In this document: positions 32,260-45,190 of the stretch, one piece after another
How the letters are laid out: the number at the start of each line of letters is the position of its first letter
How positions within the stretch are numbered: position 1 is the first letter of the stretch
Assembly: GCA_029204225.1 (NCBI GenBank)
Contig: CM055097.1
Span: 63,126,904 to 63,190,903 of the forward strand
Length of the DNA stretch: 64,000 nt
Direction: 5' to 3'
Source: Diphasiastrum complanatum
Lineage: Eukaryota > Streptophyta > Lycopodiopsida > Lycopodiales > Lycopodiaceae
Translations under genes and position numbers: made by a program
The notes under the pieces: generated by a model
What the model saw: only the letters and a program-made list of their open reading frames with translations
Told to the model about the DNA's origin: nothing
Database searches by the model: none

Positions 32260-33566
32260 GCACTCCGCAAGAGGTAAGGTTACTTATATAGATTAACACA
32301 CTGTTATTCTGAGTCTAGTCAAGCCTTGAAAACCTCTGTTCTAGTCAATAAAGCATTACTATGGCATCATCACTTAGGATACATGAATCATGCATCTATT
32401 TTGAACATGTCCAAACAATCCATGGTCCTTGATCTTGACTATCCTTCTAGTAAGGTCGATGTCCTTGTCTGTCATAGTTGCATCTTTGGAAAGCAAGCTA
32501 GGATTTCTTCTAGATCAAACCATATGCATGTTGCAAAAGATCTGCTAGATGTTGTTCATACAGATATATGTGGACCTATGCAAACTCCTTCATTGCTAGA
32601 TGCAAAGTATTTCATTACCTTATTGATGAATTCTCCAGAAGAACAGTTGTTTCTTTCATTAAACAGAAATCAGAGGCTTTCATCAAATTCAGACAATTCA
32701 AAGATCATGCTGAGAATCAAACTGGTAAACGAATCAAACACTGAGGTCATATAATGGGGGAGAGCACATCTCCAATGAATTCAAGAACTACTGCCTTAAC
32801 AATGGCATTGAGCAACAACGCATTACCTCCTATTTGCCTCAGTCAAATGGTCTTGCTGAGAGAAAGAACAGGACCTTAGTTGAATCGGCAAAGTGCATGT
32901 TATCACATGTGACACTTCTGAAGTGCTTCTAGGCTGAAGTTGTTTCAACAACAATCTATATTCAGAACAGATATTCTACTAAAGGCCTTTCAAACAAAAC
33001 ACCATTCAAAGTTTGGACATGTACCAAACCTTCTTTATCAAACTTATGAGTTTTTGGATGTACTGCTTTTGCACAGATTCCTCATCATCTCAGGAAGAAG
33101 CTCAACTTCTAGAGTATCAAGTGTGTTTTCATCAGCTACCTACTCAGATCAAGCCTACAAGTTGTTCGATCCCATCGAGTCGAAGAATTCACTAGTCGGG
33201 CTGTCATCTTCATCGAAGATCAGTTTCAAGACCTCAAAGAAAAGGGCAATTCCCGTGTAGCCGACTTGTCAGATTCTCTTGATGTATTAAACTTTCCAAT
33301 TTCTTAGTCGACTATTCCTATTGAAGATCCAAGATCCTCTCTCTTGACAAACAACAAATCAATGACAAATTAGAAAATGATGATGTTGCAAATCAGCAAC
33401 TACAATATGATGGAAATAATCAACTTCCTATATTACCAGAAGATTTTCAAGGACTAGCAGCCCACCTAACCGGTATATCGATGAGTCTACAACCTATCTT
33501 GTTCAGGATCCGACGTCTATCCAAGAGACACTCAGTCAGCCTGACTCGAATCTCTGCAAGGAAGCT
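32260..33566 (+). pseudogene. Cop7 integrase, copia type
   Basis: Starts in the region before integrase: ALLWHHHLGYMNHASILNMS and CHSCIFGKQARISSRSN, the zinc-binding end. The core follows with LLDVVHTDICGPMQTPS (first aspartate), then in other frames the NGLAERKNRTLVESAK-type block at about 32840-32900 (glutamate region). A decayed C-terminal domain with YKLFDPIE lies at 33150-33200. The second catalytic aspartate is lost among frameshifts near 32745. Gag, protease and 5' LTR are absent; the left end abuts the Gyp4 leader. Confidence 0.8.
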
Positions 33567-35571
<2,005 letters not shown>

Positions 35572-37290
35572 ATGGACACTCCTGAGTGTGTGCGAAACAG
35601 CCCTTCATACATCACTCAGGAGGTGAGAGCTAGTCTACAAGAAGAAGGAGGTTGAATAGGAAGTGACAAGCAATGCGTAGGGTGTTGTCGCTTTTAGTGA
35701 CTATCCTCGCCCTCAGTACAGAGTGTTTAGGGACCTCAAAACTAGCAATTTGATGATCGGTGAGTAATTAACTATTACTCATCATTTTTAGCCAGTTTGA
35801 ATTTCTTGTTCATTTTTATTTTTTTCACATTATTCCTATTACTCACCAGTAGAAATTTCTCTCAATCCACTTAATATCTTTACTCGCCATCAGTATAGTA
35901 GCAATTTTTATATGCCAACTTATGATTGATGCATCTATTGAACTTGATGCAAACCCTTCTGCCAAACTTCTTGCCAATCTGAAAGATGTCGATAACATTA
36001 GAGAAATTGAACGTCTCCTCAAAAGACCAAGCTTCTCTACTTTTCAAGATAAGTTCTCCCAAAACTCCACTAAAAGGATTAGTCCACTTAACCTCAACAA
36101 TCTGAGTTCGGTTGAATCTGGACAAAATATGGGTAAAAAAAAGAAATTTATCGGATACAAGAGAAAGAAAGGACAGGGTAGTGGTACGAAGGATGATTTG
36201 CAATTAAAAGACTGAATTTTTATAGGGATTGACTGATTTGCAAGACGACAAAGTTTCGGATAGGAGGAAAATTACTAGAAATACAATGGATTAGCACATG
36301 CAATGATAAAGAAAAGATCTTTTTACATTTACGCTATTGTAATAGGATGTCTGAAACCATTCATGTGAAGTTTATGCTCGTGTTTTATTACAGATATTTG
36401 GCTTAGTTCACGAGTCCTTTCATGACACTATTACTGCTTGGTCATATATGCCTAATATCAAAACAAAATGGTACTTTCCATATGATGTCTTTTGCGATTT
36501 TGAAATAGAAAATCTACCTTTATGCTCATGTGCTACTTTGAAACGTCTCACAAAATTCATTTCTAAGAAATTTGATCATGTTCTAACAATGGATTGCAAT
36601 ATAATTAGAAGTAAATGCCTAAAACAATCTATAGAAAAACGTCTGAATCATATTATTTTATAGCATACTACTAGCATTTATAGTGTGGCTATCAAATTAC
36701 ATGATGATTGCATCAAACTCATGAAAATTCTACCTGTGTATGCAATAATGTACAAAGATATTGTCAAAAAACATGTCGATATATATATAGAAACTTCGCT
36801 ATAGATTTCTTGAAATGTAAGAAATGGATTCAAGGAAATACTATATGTCTACATAAAAAGGTCGATGCCAACAATGAATGACAATGGTAAATCAAACACT
36901 TGTATATCAATGGTGTCGATAAGACACAACATAATCCATGTTTTATGTGTATATACCTTGTCAGAAAGCTTGTTATTGAAATACTTGATAGTCCAGACTT
37001 TGTGCCATTCCCCGATAATGCAAGTAACTACGTTTCAAATTCCCTAGAACAAATAAATGCAACTATGAGAAAAGAAACTACCAGAGGACTTCATCTATTC
37101 AAATGAACCTCCCTATATTCTATGTACATTCAAAGCTCATAAGAATTCTTTTAGATGGATCACGAATACATGCTGCTTCTCACAAAATTCATGACATGGA
37201 CTCTTGGTATGCTGCATCCATTCCTTATGGAAGGAGCAGGCCTTAAGTCAGAAACATACAAAAGCATCCTATACCCAAGAGTACATGTTA
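35572..37290 (+). pseudogene. RT2, second copy of the RT1 lineage (N-terminal part)
   Basis: A broken copy of the RT1 protein on the other strand. The middle part (MPNIKTKWYFPYDVFCDFEI, then KRLNHIIL) aligns with RT1 MPNFKMDWYFPYEVFYNFQV and GLNHIILQ. The region at 36880-37080 (QHNPCFMCIYLVRKL) aligns with RT1 QHNSCFICIYLVHKL. It stops near 37290, just before reverse transcriptase motif A, so the catalytic core is missing. It keeps sequence upstream of anything in RT1: a frame at 35922-36215 with a basic tail KKKKFIGYKRKKGQGSG, and before that a possible first exon at 35572-35760 (MDTPECVRNSPSYIT..., PQYRVFRDLKTSNLMI) ending at GGTGAGT, a good 5' splice site. At least four frameshifts or stops are present. 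The N-terminal function is unknown. Confidence 0.65.
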
Positions 37291-40248
37291 CTATATAAAA
37301 TGACCGCTAAAATCTCTAACCTTTAACATATTCATGGGTTGCCCACCCCCATTTCTCGAGTGAAAACCATGTCTTGGAAGAAGCCCAAGGCTTATTAATG
37401 TTTTATGTACCATGATCAGTATGCAATTGGAACGCTTAAATTGGTGGCTTGTTTTCAAAATCCACTGATAAGTGGAGAATGGGTGTGTTTCGGTAGGGCT
37501 ATGTGACATGGTCATCAAAAAATTAGGGCCGCTCAAAAGCTGCTCGCCACTTAGAGATTGTGGCTCGTGAAAAGGTAAACCCCTTGATGACAGCTCAAAT
37601 CCGATAGCCATAGTTCATGCATCGAGGAATTCATCCATCCCATTTGAAATTTCCAACAGAGGAGAGATATAAAGGAGTTCTCATTTCTTGTAGAAATGTG
37701 TTGCAAGCTTTCAGAGGTGCTAGTGGTTGACCCCTTCATGGGTTGTGAAGAAACATTGTATGCCTGTAGATGCTCAGGTCATCATTGCATTGCAATGGAT
37801 TTTGATCAAACAACATTGGATTTGGCCTTGAAGTGATATGATTTGTTTCGTTTGTAATGGATTCTGATCAAACATTGGATTTGGCCTTGAAGCGATATGG
37901 TTTATTTAGTTTGACCATACTTTTGTAATTTTTAGGACCCAAGAACAAATTTGCCTTTGTTAATTGTTTCACTGAAAACTAAAAAATTTCATTGTAGAAT
38001 CATTGTTTGCCCTCCATAAACAATGCTAGTTGGCACTAATGAGGATCTTGATAAGTGAGATTTTGATCACTTTTAGAGATGGTATGCACAAGCTAGATAT
38101 TTTTTTATTCGATTGGATATGTTTTGCTTATTGGTACTTGCATAATTCAGTAACTTTCCATTGTATGTAGAATCATTGGCATGATCAATAGAGAATGAGG
38201 ATGTAGTGAAACAATCCATGAAAAAAAAGGTCCCTCATCTGTGTATCTTTGTGAATGATGAGTGTGAGGTTGAATAGACTATGGATGTACACATTTTTTA
38301 GGAGTATTTGATAATACTTTTGATTTTTTGTTGACATTTTCTTAGACTCGATATTTTTAGGGCTAGTTAGTTTATTATTTGCTACCATTCTCATGGGCTT
38401 GATACATTCTATGTATCAACGTAGTTGCTCTATTTCTGCTACCAGTTTCATGGACTTTATCTTGTAAGAAGCATCATGGACAAACTTGAAGCATGTAGAA
38501 TCTTATGTAATGAATGAAAAATATTCATCAAGACCAAGTGTCGTTTTCTAAAATCTTGTCATTCGTTTTTATTTTGCGAACATAGTGTGACTCAAATGTT
38601 GTCTTTTTTTAATGTTGAATGACACTCATTTTAATCATCTTTCTTATATTACTTTTAGAAAAGTTGTGGCACATAAATAGGGGTAGTCAAAATGGCATTC
38701 AAGAATGGTGACAATGCTACCAAGCCTAGGTTGTGATAGTGCTCAATCTCTTGACACTTCTGGCAAAGGCATGATCTTGAAGGCAGAATATCTTGTTTGT
38801 TGGAGTCCCATTGAACTCAATTCATATCTACCCAACCCTAAATCTTGCAATAACAGTTACTACATTGAGTTACCCAAAACCATTGGTCTTGACAAGTAAT
38901 AATATTGAAAAAATCATGCAAAACTTGCACTCTCTTTGCTTGCAAAATGTATGAGAGTCTCTTGAGACAATGTGCTCTCATGAGATATTTGACGTGTCAA
39001 TTGGGCTTATAAATATTCTATAAACTAAAAAAAAATCAAATTTAGCTTAAATAAACATATATTATCACAACAACAATATGGAAAAATAAGCAATTTGGTT
39101 TAGAGATATTATATGAGAGGTAAAGCGACATTGGTTTAAATCTTGTAATATCATAGATGTAAAATGACTATTGAGACTAACGTTTGGTAGTCATAAAATT
39201 TATTGTAGCAGACTTTCTCTCAAATGCCAAACTAAACAACCCATATTATCAATATACATCAAATAAAACTTATGAGTCAATCTCCCACCATGGCCACGTT
39301 GGACAAGAATGTTTCATATGGCATTAGTCACTTGAATACACATTTAAGTTACAAAGGTATAGAAACACATATGATAATTTTGTGCAAACTTGATTGTGAC
39401 ACATTATAAGTGACGTATATTATAACAAGAATATAATTGCTATTACATCTCAAAGCCAAAAGAAAGAAGGTTTGATCATATAAACATACAAATAATCATA
39501 AATAAAAGTGCTTAGTAATGAAAACATTTAATTTTGCCAAAATTTGCATGTTGAATGTTCAATACCTACTTTTCCTGTGAGTACAATGTTATGAAGAGAA
39601 TCATGTTCATGTTTTTTTACTATCACCAATATCATCATGACATGAATTTTCTAATTTTCTAAATTATCATTCTACCATGATTATTTATCATGAAAAGAGA
39701 ATAGAATAATAAAAACAATTATATTACTAAAGTGATCATTATTTTATTTACTTGAAATAATTTGCATGATTGCTTATTCATAATTTAATATCAAATACTA
39801 TCCAACTAGTGCATGGAATGTGACAATTGAGTACATTTGACTTGTTGATGCATGACATATGTGTATGGTTTAATATACAATGTCAATATAGAATGATCAT
39901 TCATGTGTAGGCCCATAATTCCACTAAGAAAACAAGCTCAAATGTCATTTGGGTATATGCTACTTTTGTCCATACATTTGTTGATTATTGGATATCAATA
40001 TGAGATGTACTAGATATAATGTCTTGCATGTGAATCAATGAGCTATTTTTTATGAGATAAATTGTTAATAACGTAGAACTTGGCAACAAAGAAAGTTAAG
40101 CCCATGATTGAAGTGTTTGTCAAGAAAATCAAAATGTGTCTATGATCAGCTATATATTCTTAAGTAGGTCATATGTTAAATTATGAAAAATATATTGAGT
40201 GCATTCTTTGTATTTACATAGTTTATACTTCTTTTATTGATGTAATAG
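37291..40248. other. Unassigned AT-rich sequence
   Basis: No recognised gene. The minus-strand frames at 37291-37739 have mixed composition but no family features. A direct duplication of about 60 bases lies at 37794-37915 (GGATTTTGATCAAACA / GGATTCTGATCAAACA copies). The rest is simple AT-rich DNA. Confidence 0.5.
37794..37915 (+). repeat. Direct duplication, about 60-base unit
   Basis: Two adjacent copies (37794-37855 and 37857-37915) sharing ATTGGATTTGGCCTTGAAG, with several substitutions and a short deletion in the second. Confidence 0.8.
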
Positions 40249-40559
40249 ATAAAGTACATTGAAATGAAAATATAAGAAAATATCACCATAGAGAGAAGTA
40301 AACCAAAGTGTCATCTAGATGTCCTTTTGCACACACATATTAAGATTCTAAATTGGGTTTCCTTTACTACAACGAGAGATTTAGATTAAAAACCAACCGC
40401 TCTTAAATCTCTCATTGTAGTAAAGAAAACCCAATTTAGAATTTTAGTATGTGTGTGCATAGAGACATGTAAGAGACTTTTATCTATCCTTCTCTATGGT
40501 GATATTTTGTTGTACAATCTAAATATTATACATAATAGTTTTATTTCAATGTACTTTAT
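40249..40559. mobile_element. MITE1, foldback miniature element
   Basis: A 311-base near-palindrome. Outer ends are ATAAAGTACATTGAAAT and ATTTCAATGTACTTTAT (last base of the pairing imperfect inside). Inner arms ending GAGAGATTTA (40374-40384) and TAAATCTCTC (40403-40412) enclose a short loop. Long paired blocks include AATTGGGTTTCCTTTACTAC against GTAGTAAAGAAAACCCAATT and ATATCACCATAGAGA against TCTCTATGGTGATAT. There is no coding sequence. The length and structure fit a foldback MITE or a recent inverted duplication. Target duplication is not clear. Confidence 0.8.
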
Positions 40560-40871
40560 AGTTTTATAATTATAGATAGTATTGTAAGTCACTTTTTCTT
40601 TTTGAAATCCGAACATGAAATATAATCAAATATGACTTTATATATTGTTTATGATATGATATCTCATTTTAATATATTATTTGTGTGTGTGATGTCTAAC
40701 TATTGGACTATTTCAAATAATGTTTTAAATATGATAGTACGTTTTCAATATGGAACATTGTAAGCCACTCAAGATCTATTATATCAAGTTATTAGGTTTA
40801 ACTTAGTTTTTTATTTGTATAAATATTCTAAAATAAATCTCTCAATTTTAAAAGATTCACTTATAACACAC

Positions 40872-40958
40872 CTACACATACACACACACACACACACATG
40901 AATTATATGTATGTATATATTTATATATATGTATGTATGTATGTATATATATATAAAA
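40872..40958 (+). repeat. CA-repeat and (TATG)n low-complexity run
   Basis: ACACAC run followed by ATGTATGT and TATATA runs. Confidence 0.9.
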
Positions 40959-41109
40959 CTTATCTACAATTTTGGGCATTTGTATGGGTGACCATGGATC
41001 CTCCTCCCCTCATCCATGCATACACAATTTTTTAACAAAAAATATAAAAAAAGAGGATGCGTGTATGGGGAGGAGGATGCATGGCCCTCCTCCCCATGCA
41101 TGCATCCAT

Positions 41110-41220
41110 GCTCCTTCTCCCTCACCCTGCATCGACTACAAATGGCCACTTTACTTTCATTTGATTGCACCTATATTAGTGGTGAGGCACTTCATCTTCT
41201 CCTCCCACGCTTTCTTGCAC
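41110..41220 (+). repeat. Dispersed repeat S, copy 2
   Basis: Matches the minus strand at 19045-19130, with TTTGATTGCACCTATATTAG and TGAGGCACTTCATCTTCTCC. No protein or LTR identified. Confidence 0.65.
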
Positions 41221-41549
41221 TCTCTTCCCAAGCTTGCTTGCACTCTCCTACTTCTACTCTTCTAGCAAGACAGTTTTGGAGCTCTCTGCGCCCTCCCTCC
41301 TACGTTTGGAGATGGTTCTACTGTGCACACGGTATGTGTATTCAACTCTTCTTTATTCTTCCTATCAGAACGTGTATTAAGCAAGCATATTGCATAAGTT
41401 TTGGAAGGCACCCTTTCGCTGCCTACTGCATCGCAGTATAGGCTATTGCTTTTAATAAAGAGTTTCTATGAGGTACCACATTTGCTATATGGCAATCGCT
41501 GCTCAGATATGATTTTCTTGCATCCATTCATATGTGTTTATGCATCGCT

Positions 41550-42172
41550 GGCTAAGGTGATTGTACCAGATGCTACATTATTTTATGTTGAAGCAGTACC
41601 TGAGTGGACATCAGATATTGTTGAATATCTTATGCTTGGCCAACCCAATGACTCCTTGACAAAAGCACAAAAGAGACAATCAATTCATAAGGCACAACCT
41701 TATCAATTGATTGATGTCGTCGAGAAATGGATGATATTTTTCGAAGATGTGTTTTGCCGCATGAAGTACCTGAACTTATGATATTTTCTCATGATGGCAT
41801 GGGCGGAGGACATTTTTCAACAAATATCACTGTTCGCAAACTTTTACAATTAGGATGTTGGTGGCCTACACTTTACAAAGATACAGAAAATTATATCAGT
41901 CATGCGATGTTTGTCAATGAGCACGTCATCCTAATCGACAGAATTCTGAACCTTTACAGTTTAAAAATGGGGCCTCGACTATGTTGGTCCTATTCATCTT
42001 GTGGCAAGAGGATCTCAGGTACATATATTCAAGAAATGGGGCCTCGATATGTTGGTCCTATTCATCTTGTGGCAAGAGGATCTCAGGCCACATATATCAT
42101 TGTTGCAACTGATTATATGACCAAGTGGGTTGAAGCAAAAGTAGTTCAAGTTGCAGATGCAAGTGTCTTCAT
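41550..42172 (+). pseudogene. Gyp5 integrase fragment, gypsy type
   Basis: Starts in the region between RNase H and integrase (VPEWTSDIVEYLMLGQP...). The zinc-binding H2C2 end is seen as VLPHEVPELMIFSHDGMGGG followed by HFSTNITVRKLLQLGCWWP, with the first His pair intact and the Cys pair decayed (HAMFVNEH). The catalytic region begins with GPRYVGPIHLVARGSQ and YIIVATDYMTKWVEAK, the second block holding a catalytic aspartate. An internal tandem duplication (41963-42033 and 42034-42095) repeats the first of these. The fragment ends at about 42172 where the Cop8 LTR takes over, across a 15-base similarity. Confidence 0.8.
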
Positions 42173-42638
42173 TATCTAATGCCATAGGATCAGAGATCTT
42201 AGAGAGAGTGAAAGCCATTCAGAGGATAGAGATAGTAATCTAATTTGTAACTAGCAAAGTAAGATCACTACACACAGTGCACTATTACTGTGAACCATTC
42301 TTGGGCACAAAAATTGTGATCTGATTGTTGTATTCACAACTGCTTAATTCAGATTATCTATTCTTCTTATGTGTATTGCACAATGAATGCTTTCTGATTA
42401 TTTTCTTTCTCTAATGACACACACTCAATTTAGAATGTGTAATATTTAAGGAAGCATGACTTTCTCAGACGCCTAATTATTCGCTCCCTTCATGGTTGTC
42501 TTTGACACCTACCAAGACATCTCTCCATTCGATCTAAGTTAATACTCTATTGTGGTTCTGGTAAAGATCTTGAATTGTTCTCTATGTTGGAACTGTATCT
42601 CTTTTTCAACACCTAATCTATTCAAGAGCACCCCAACA
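42163..42638 (+). mobile_element. Cop8 5' LTR, 3' half only
   Basis: Matches 48586-49032 (3' part of the Cop8 3' LTR), starting GCCATAGGATCAGAGATCTT and ending CACCCCAACA before a primer site. The first half of the LTR is missing; gypsy Gyp5 abuts instead. Confidence 0.85.
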
Positions 42639-42641
42639 GAG

Positions 42642-42653
42642 TGGTATCAGAGC
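42642..42653 (+). other. Cop8 primer binding site
   Basis: TGGTATCAGAGC, exact match, three bases after the LTR end. Confidence 0.95.
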
Positions 42654-42712
42654 TTTGTTCTAAACTCCTAATTAGTATACAAAACTGTTTACTATACTTA
42701 GATCATTCATCA

Positions 42713-43688
42713 TGAAAGGAACATCTTCATAAATCCACTTGATCAACAAGTTCAACGGTGACGACTTCCACATGTGGAAGTTCAAGATGAAGATGATACT
42801 CACATAAAAAGAACTCTAGGGATACATCAATGGTTCAATAGCCAGACCGGCTGAACCTGACATGTTGACCTCTTGGGAAGCTAAGGATGGCAAAGCTCTT
42901 TCCATTGTATCTCTGAATCTTAAAGATTCACAAATAGCTCATGTAGCCTAATTGCTCCAGCTCCAAAAAAGCATGGGACATTCTTACTGCTCTATATGAG
43001 ACAACAAATGTTTTGACTCATCTCTTCTTGAGAAAGAAGTTCATGTCGTTCAAGGGACCTCAATCACAGAACATCTAAACAAATTCAAATAGCTACTCAA
43101 TCAGTTAGCTGCAGTAGGTTCGCCAGTATCAGATGAAGATGCTAACATGTCTCTTTTGTCTAGTCTTTTTTTCTCTTACGACAATTTAGTATTGCTACTC
43201 AGTAATACTCCTGACTTGTCTCTCCAAAAGGTGACAACAAGCTTATTGCAAGAAGAAGTAAGAAGGAAAAGCTTATCCACATCAAATACAAAGATAGTCG
43301 CTCTCTATTCAAATAAGCAATAGCTCTCGAAGAAGAAATCTTCGAAGGACAAGAAGACAAAATTTGAGCAAACTGATTTAGACTAGCAATCACAACAACA
43401 CAATCGACAACATCAACAACCTAAGACCAGACTCTTTTGCAAGTACTACAAGAGAACCGACCACAACATCAAGGATTGTCGAGTTCTCAAGCATAGCGAA
43501 GCCAAGAAGAAGATGCAGCAGGATGGAGGATCTGATTTTGCCAGAACCTCTCAAGAAAAACCAACCCCACTAATGATACAAGAATTACCCATTAGAGATG
43601 CAATGGATTGGTATCTCGATTCTGGTGCTTCTCAGCACATGACAACATGTAAGTCCTTATTCGAAAACTCACGCCAGCAGATTTGAAG
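42713..43688 (+). pseudogene. Cop8 gag and protease start
   Basis: Gag from the ATG at 42713 (MKGTSS, stop, then INKFNGDDFHMWKFKMKMIL), with stops at several places. Further on, LAAVGSPVSDEDANMSLLSS and LQKVTTSLLQEEVRRKS are the end of the gag core. CKYYKRTDHNIKDC stands at the zinc-knuckle position, with the second cysteine replaced by tyrosine. Protease starts with DAMDWYLDSGASQHMTTCKS (DSG intact) and is cut at 43688 by the Cop9 LTR. The remainder of Cop8 resumes only at 47273, in the region before RNase H, so integrase and most of the polymerase are gone. Confidence 0.85.
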
Positions 43689-44818
43689 TGTCGGAAAGTG
43701 GTGTGCAGAAGATAGGTCTAGCTCGAAAAGAAATGAATAGAAATAATTCGTATGTCTAGAAAGAAAACCTTTCATGCATGGCAGAATAAACTATCTTCAT
43801 CTTTCCAATGCATGCCTATCAAACAAGACAATAGTGATAGAAATCATGTTTGAACTTATAGTAACTAACTTTGAAATTGCCAGTACTATAGTGATTACGG
43901 AGCCAAACAACTAAGCATCGAAAGTTATCAAACAAATAATTAGTCGCAAATTGTTTGCGAATTAGTCACGAAAAAATACAAAAACACATACATTCTGAGA
44001 CGAAACTGAACGTGATTCAGTATGAAAACGTAACAAAAGTAAATGAGTACAATAAGTTGTGGATCGAAGCCGCGTACTCTATGGTATCTTTGAGCGGCTA
44101 AAATGGAAGTCTGAATTAAGCGCGATGCTGATAAGCAGTGGCGTAATAGCAATCTCTAAAACAACTCTAAGAAGTGAGCTAGAATGCTCAAGAGTCTTCA
44201 AGCTCACATGCTTGAGAGAGAGAGAGCTAACTATTCAAATGCTTCTGATAATTCTAATTTTCAATGAATTTTAGATGATTTCAGATAATTCAACTGTATG
44301 AATATGAACAACTATTTATACTTAAGAAATTAGGTCGTCAAATGCGATCACCAGTTGGCTAGTGATCAGTTGGCATCCATCTGGTCCTTATCATTGATTG
44401 CTGATAAGCGATGAAATTGGTCTTAAACGTTTTGTCTGCGTAAACCAAAACTGTTGCACTGCAGAAATGAACTAAAACAGCTACAGGTAACATTGTCGGA
44501 TTTTTTGTGAAAAAATGAAAAAAATGAAGATGCCCTTAAATCTCATTTACGGTTGTCCCACACTTTGCTAGAGTCATTTCCTTAACAGTTGAAGCTCTTT
44601 GGAAAAAGCGAAATATGCGACATTGTGATTTTACACGAGATTTCTGTCAAACGAAAAATGCAACACTGTCATAAACTCTGTGTAATTCTGCAGACTTGTA
44701 AAAACACTTGTACTTCTATAGACTATGTAAACACATGGAAAAATCCACAGAATTGGATAAACAATGGATGAAGATTAAAACTGATTAGTCGATTGGTGAG
44801 AAGGAGAATAATCCGACA
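43689..44818 (-). mobile_element. Cop9 3' LTR
   Basis: 1130 bases with inverted ends TGTCGGA and TCCGACA. On the minus strand it follows the RNase H frame and a short purine run (TTAAGGAG), as a 3' LTR should. It is inserted in the Cop8 protease. Confidence 0.85.
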
Positions 44819-45190
44819 CTCCTTAATCTGAATCCTTGAATGCCTTGATCTTCAAACTTAGTTCTACATAGAATCTTCTGTGTGACTTCAAACTTAATGC
44901 TTTAGTAAAAATATCTGTTGTCATATCTTGTGTTCCACAATACTGCAATCTGACCTCTTCGTTGAGAACTTTGCTTTTGACAAAATGATACTTCAGTTCA
45001 ATGTGCTTACTCTTGGAACGAAATCTAGGGTTGGCTGATAAAGCGATGAAACTTTGATTATCACAAAATAATATCGTCAGAGCATATTGATTCAGACCGA
45101 TATTTGAGAGTAAGTTCTCCAGCCAAATTGCTTCCTTTGTAGCTTGAGAGGCTGCGATATACTCCGATTTAGTGGAAAATAGAGCTATCA
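44819..45190 (-). pseudogene. Cop9 RNase H, copia type
   Basis: An open frame of 122 codons with [20 protein letters not shown], then ILFCDNQSFIALSANPRFRS, KHIELKYHFVKSKVLNEEVR and DMTTDIFTKALSLKSHRRF, the complete C-terminal part of a copia RNase H. Only the N-terminal strand with its aspartates is missing, because the element is cut at 45190 beside Cop10. The frame itself is undamaged, so this copy may be younger than its neighbours. It reads toward the LTR at 43689-44818. Confidence 0.9.

Noticed and set aside
37291-37739. Two overlapping minus-strand frames considered as a host gene
   Set aside because: The composition is mixed but there is no recognisable motif, no start or splice context and no neighbour to support a gene.
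40872-40958. TATG/CA runs considered as a regulatory or origin site
   Set aside because: Plain low-complexity sequence with no further signal.
41279-41400. Possible host exon ending at ACGGTATGTG
   Set aside because: A single splice-like word without an open frame of any length on its left is not enough.
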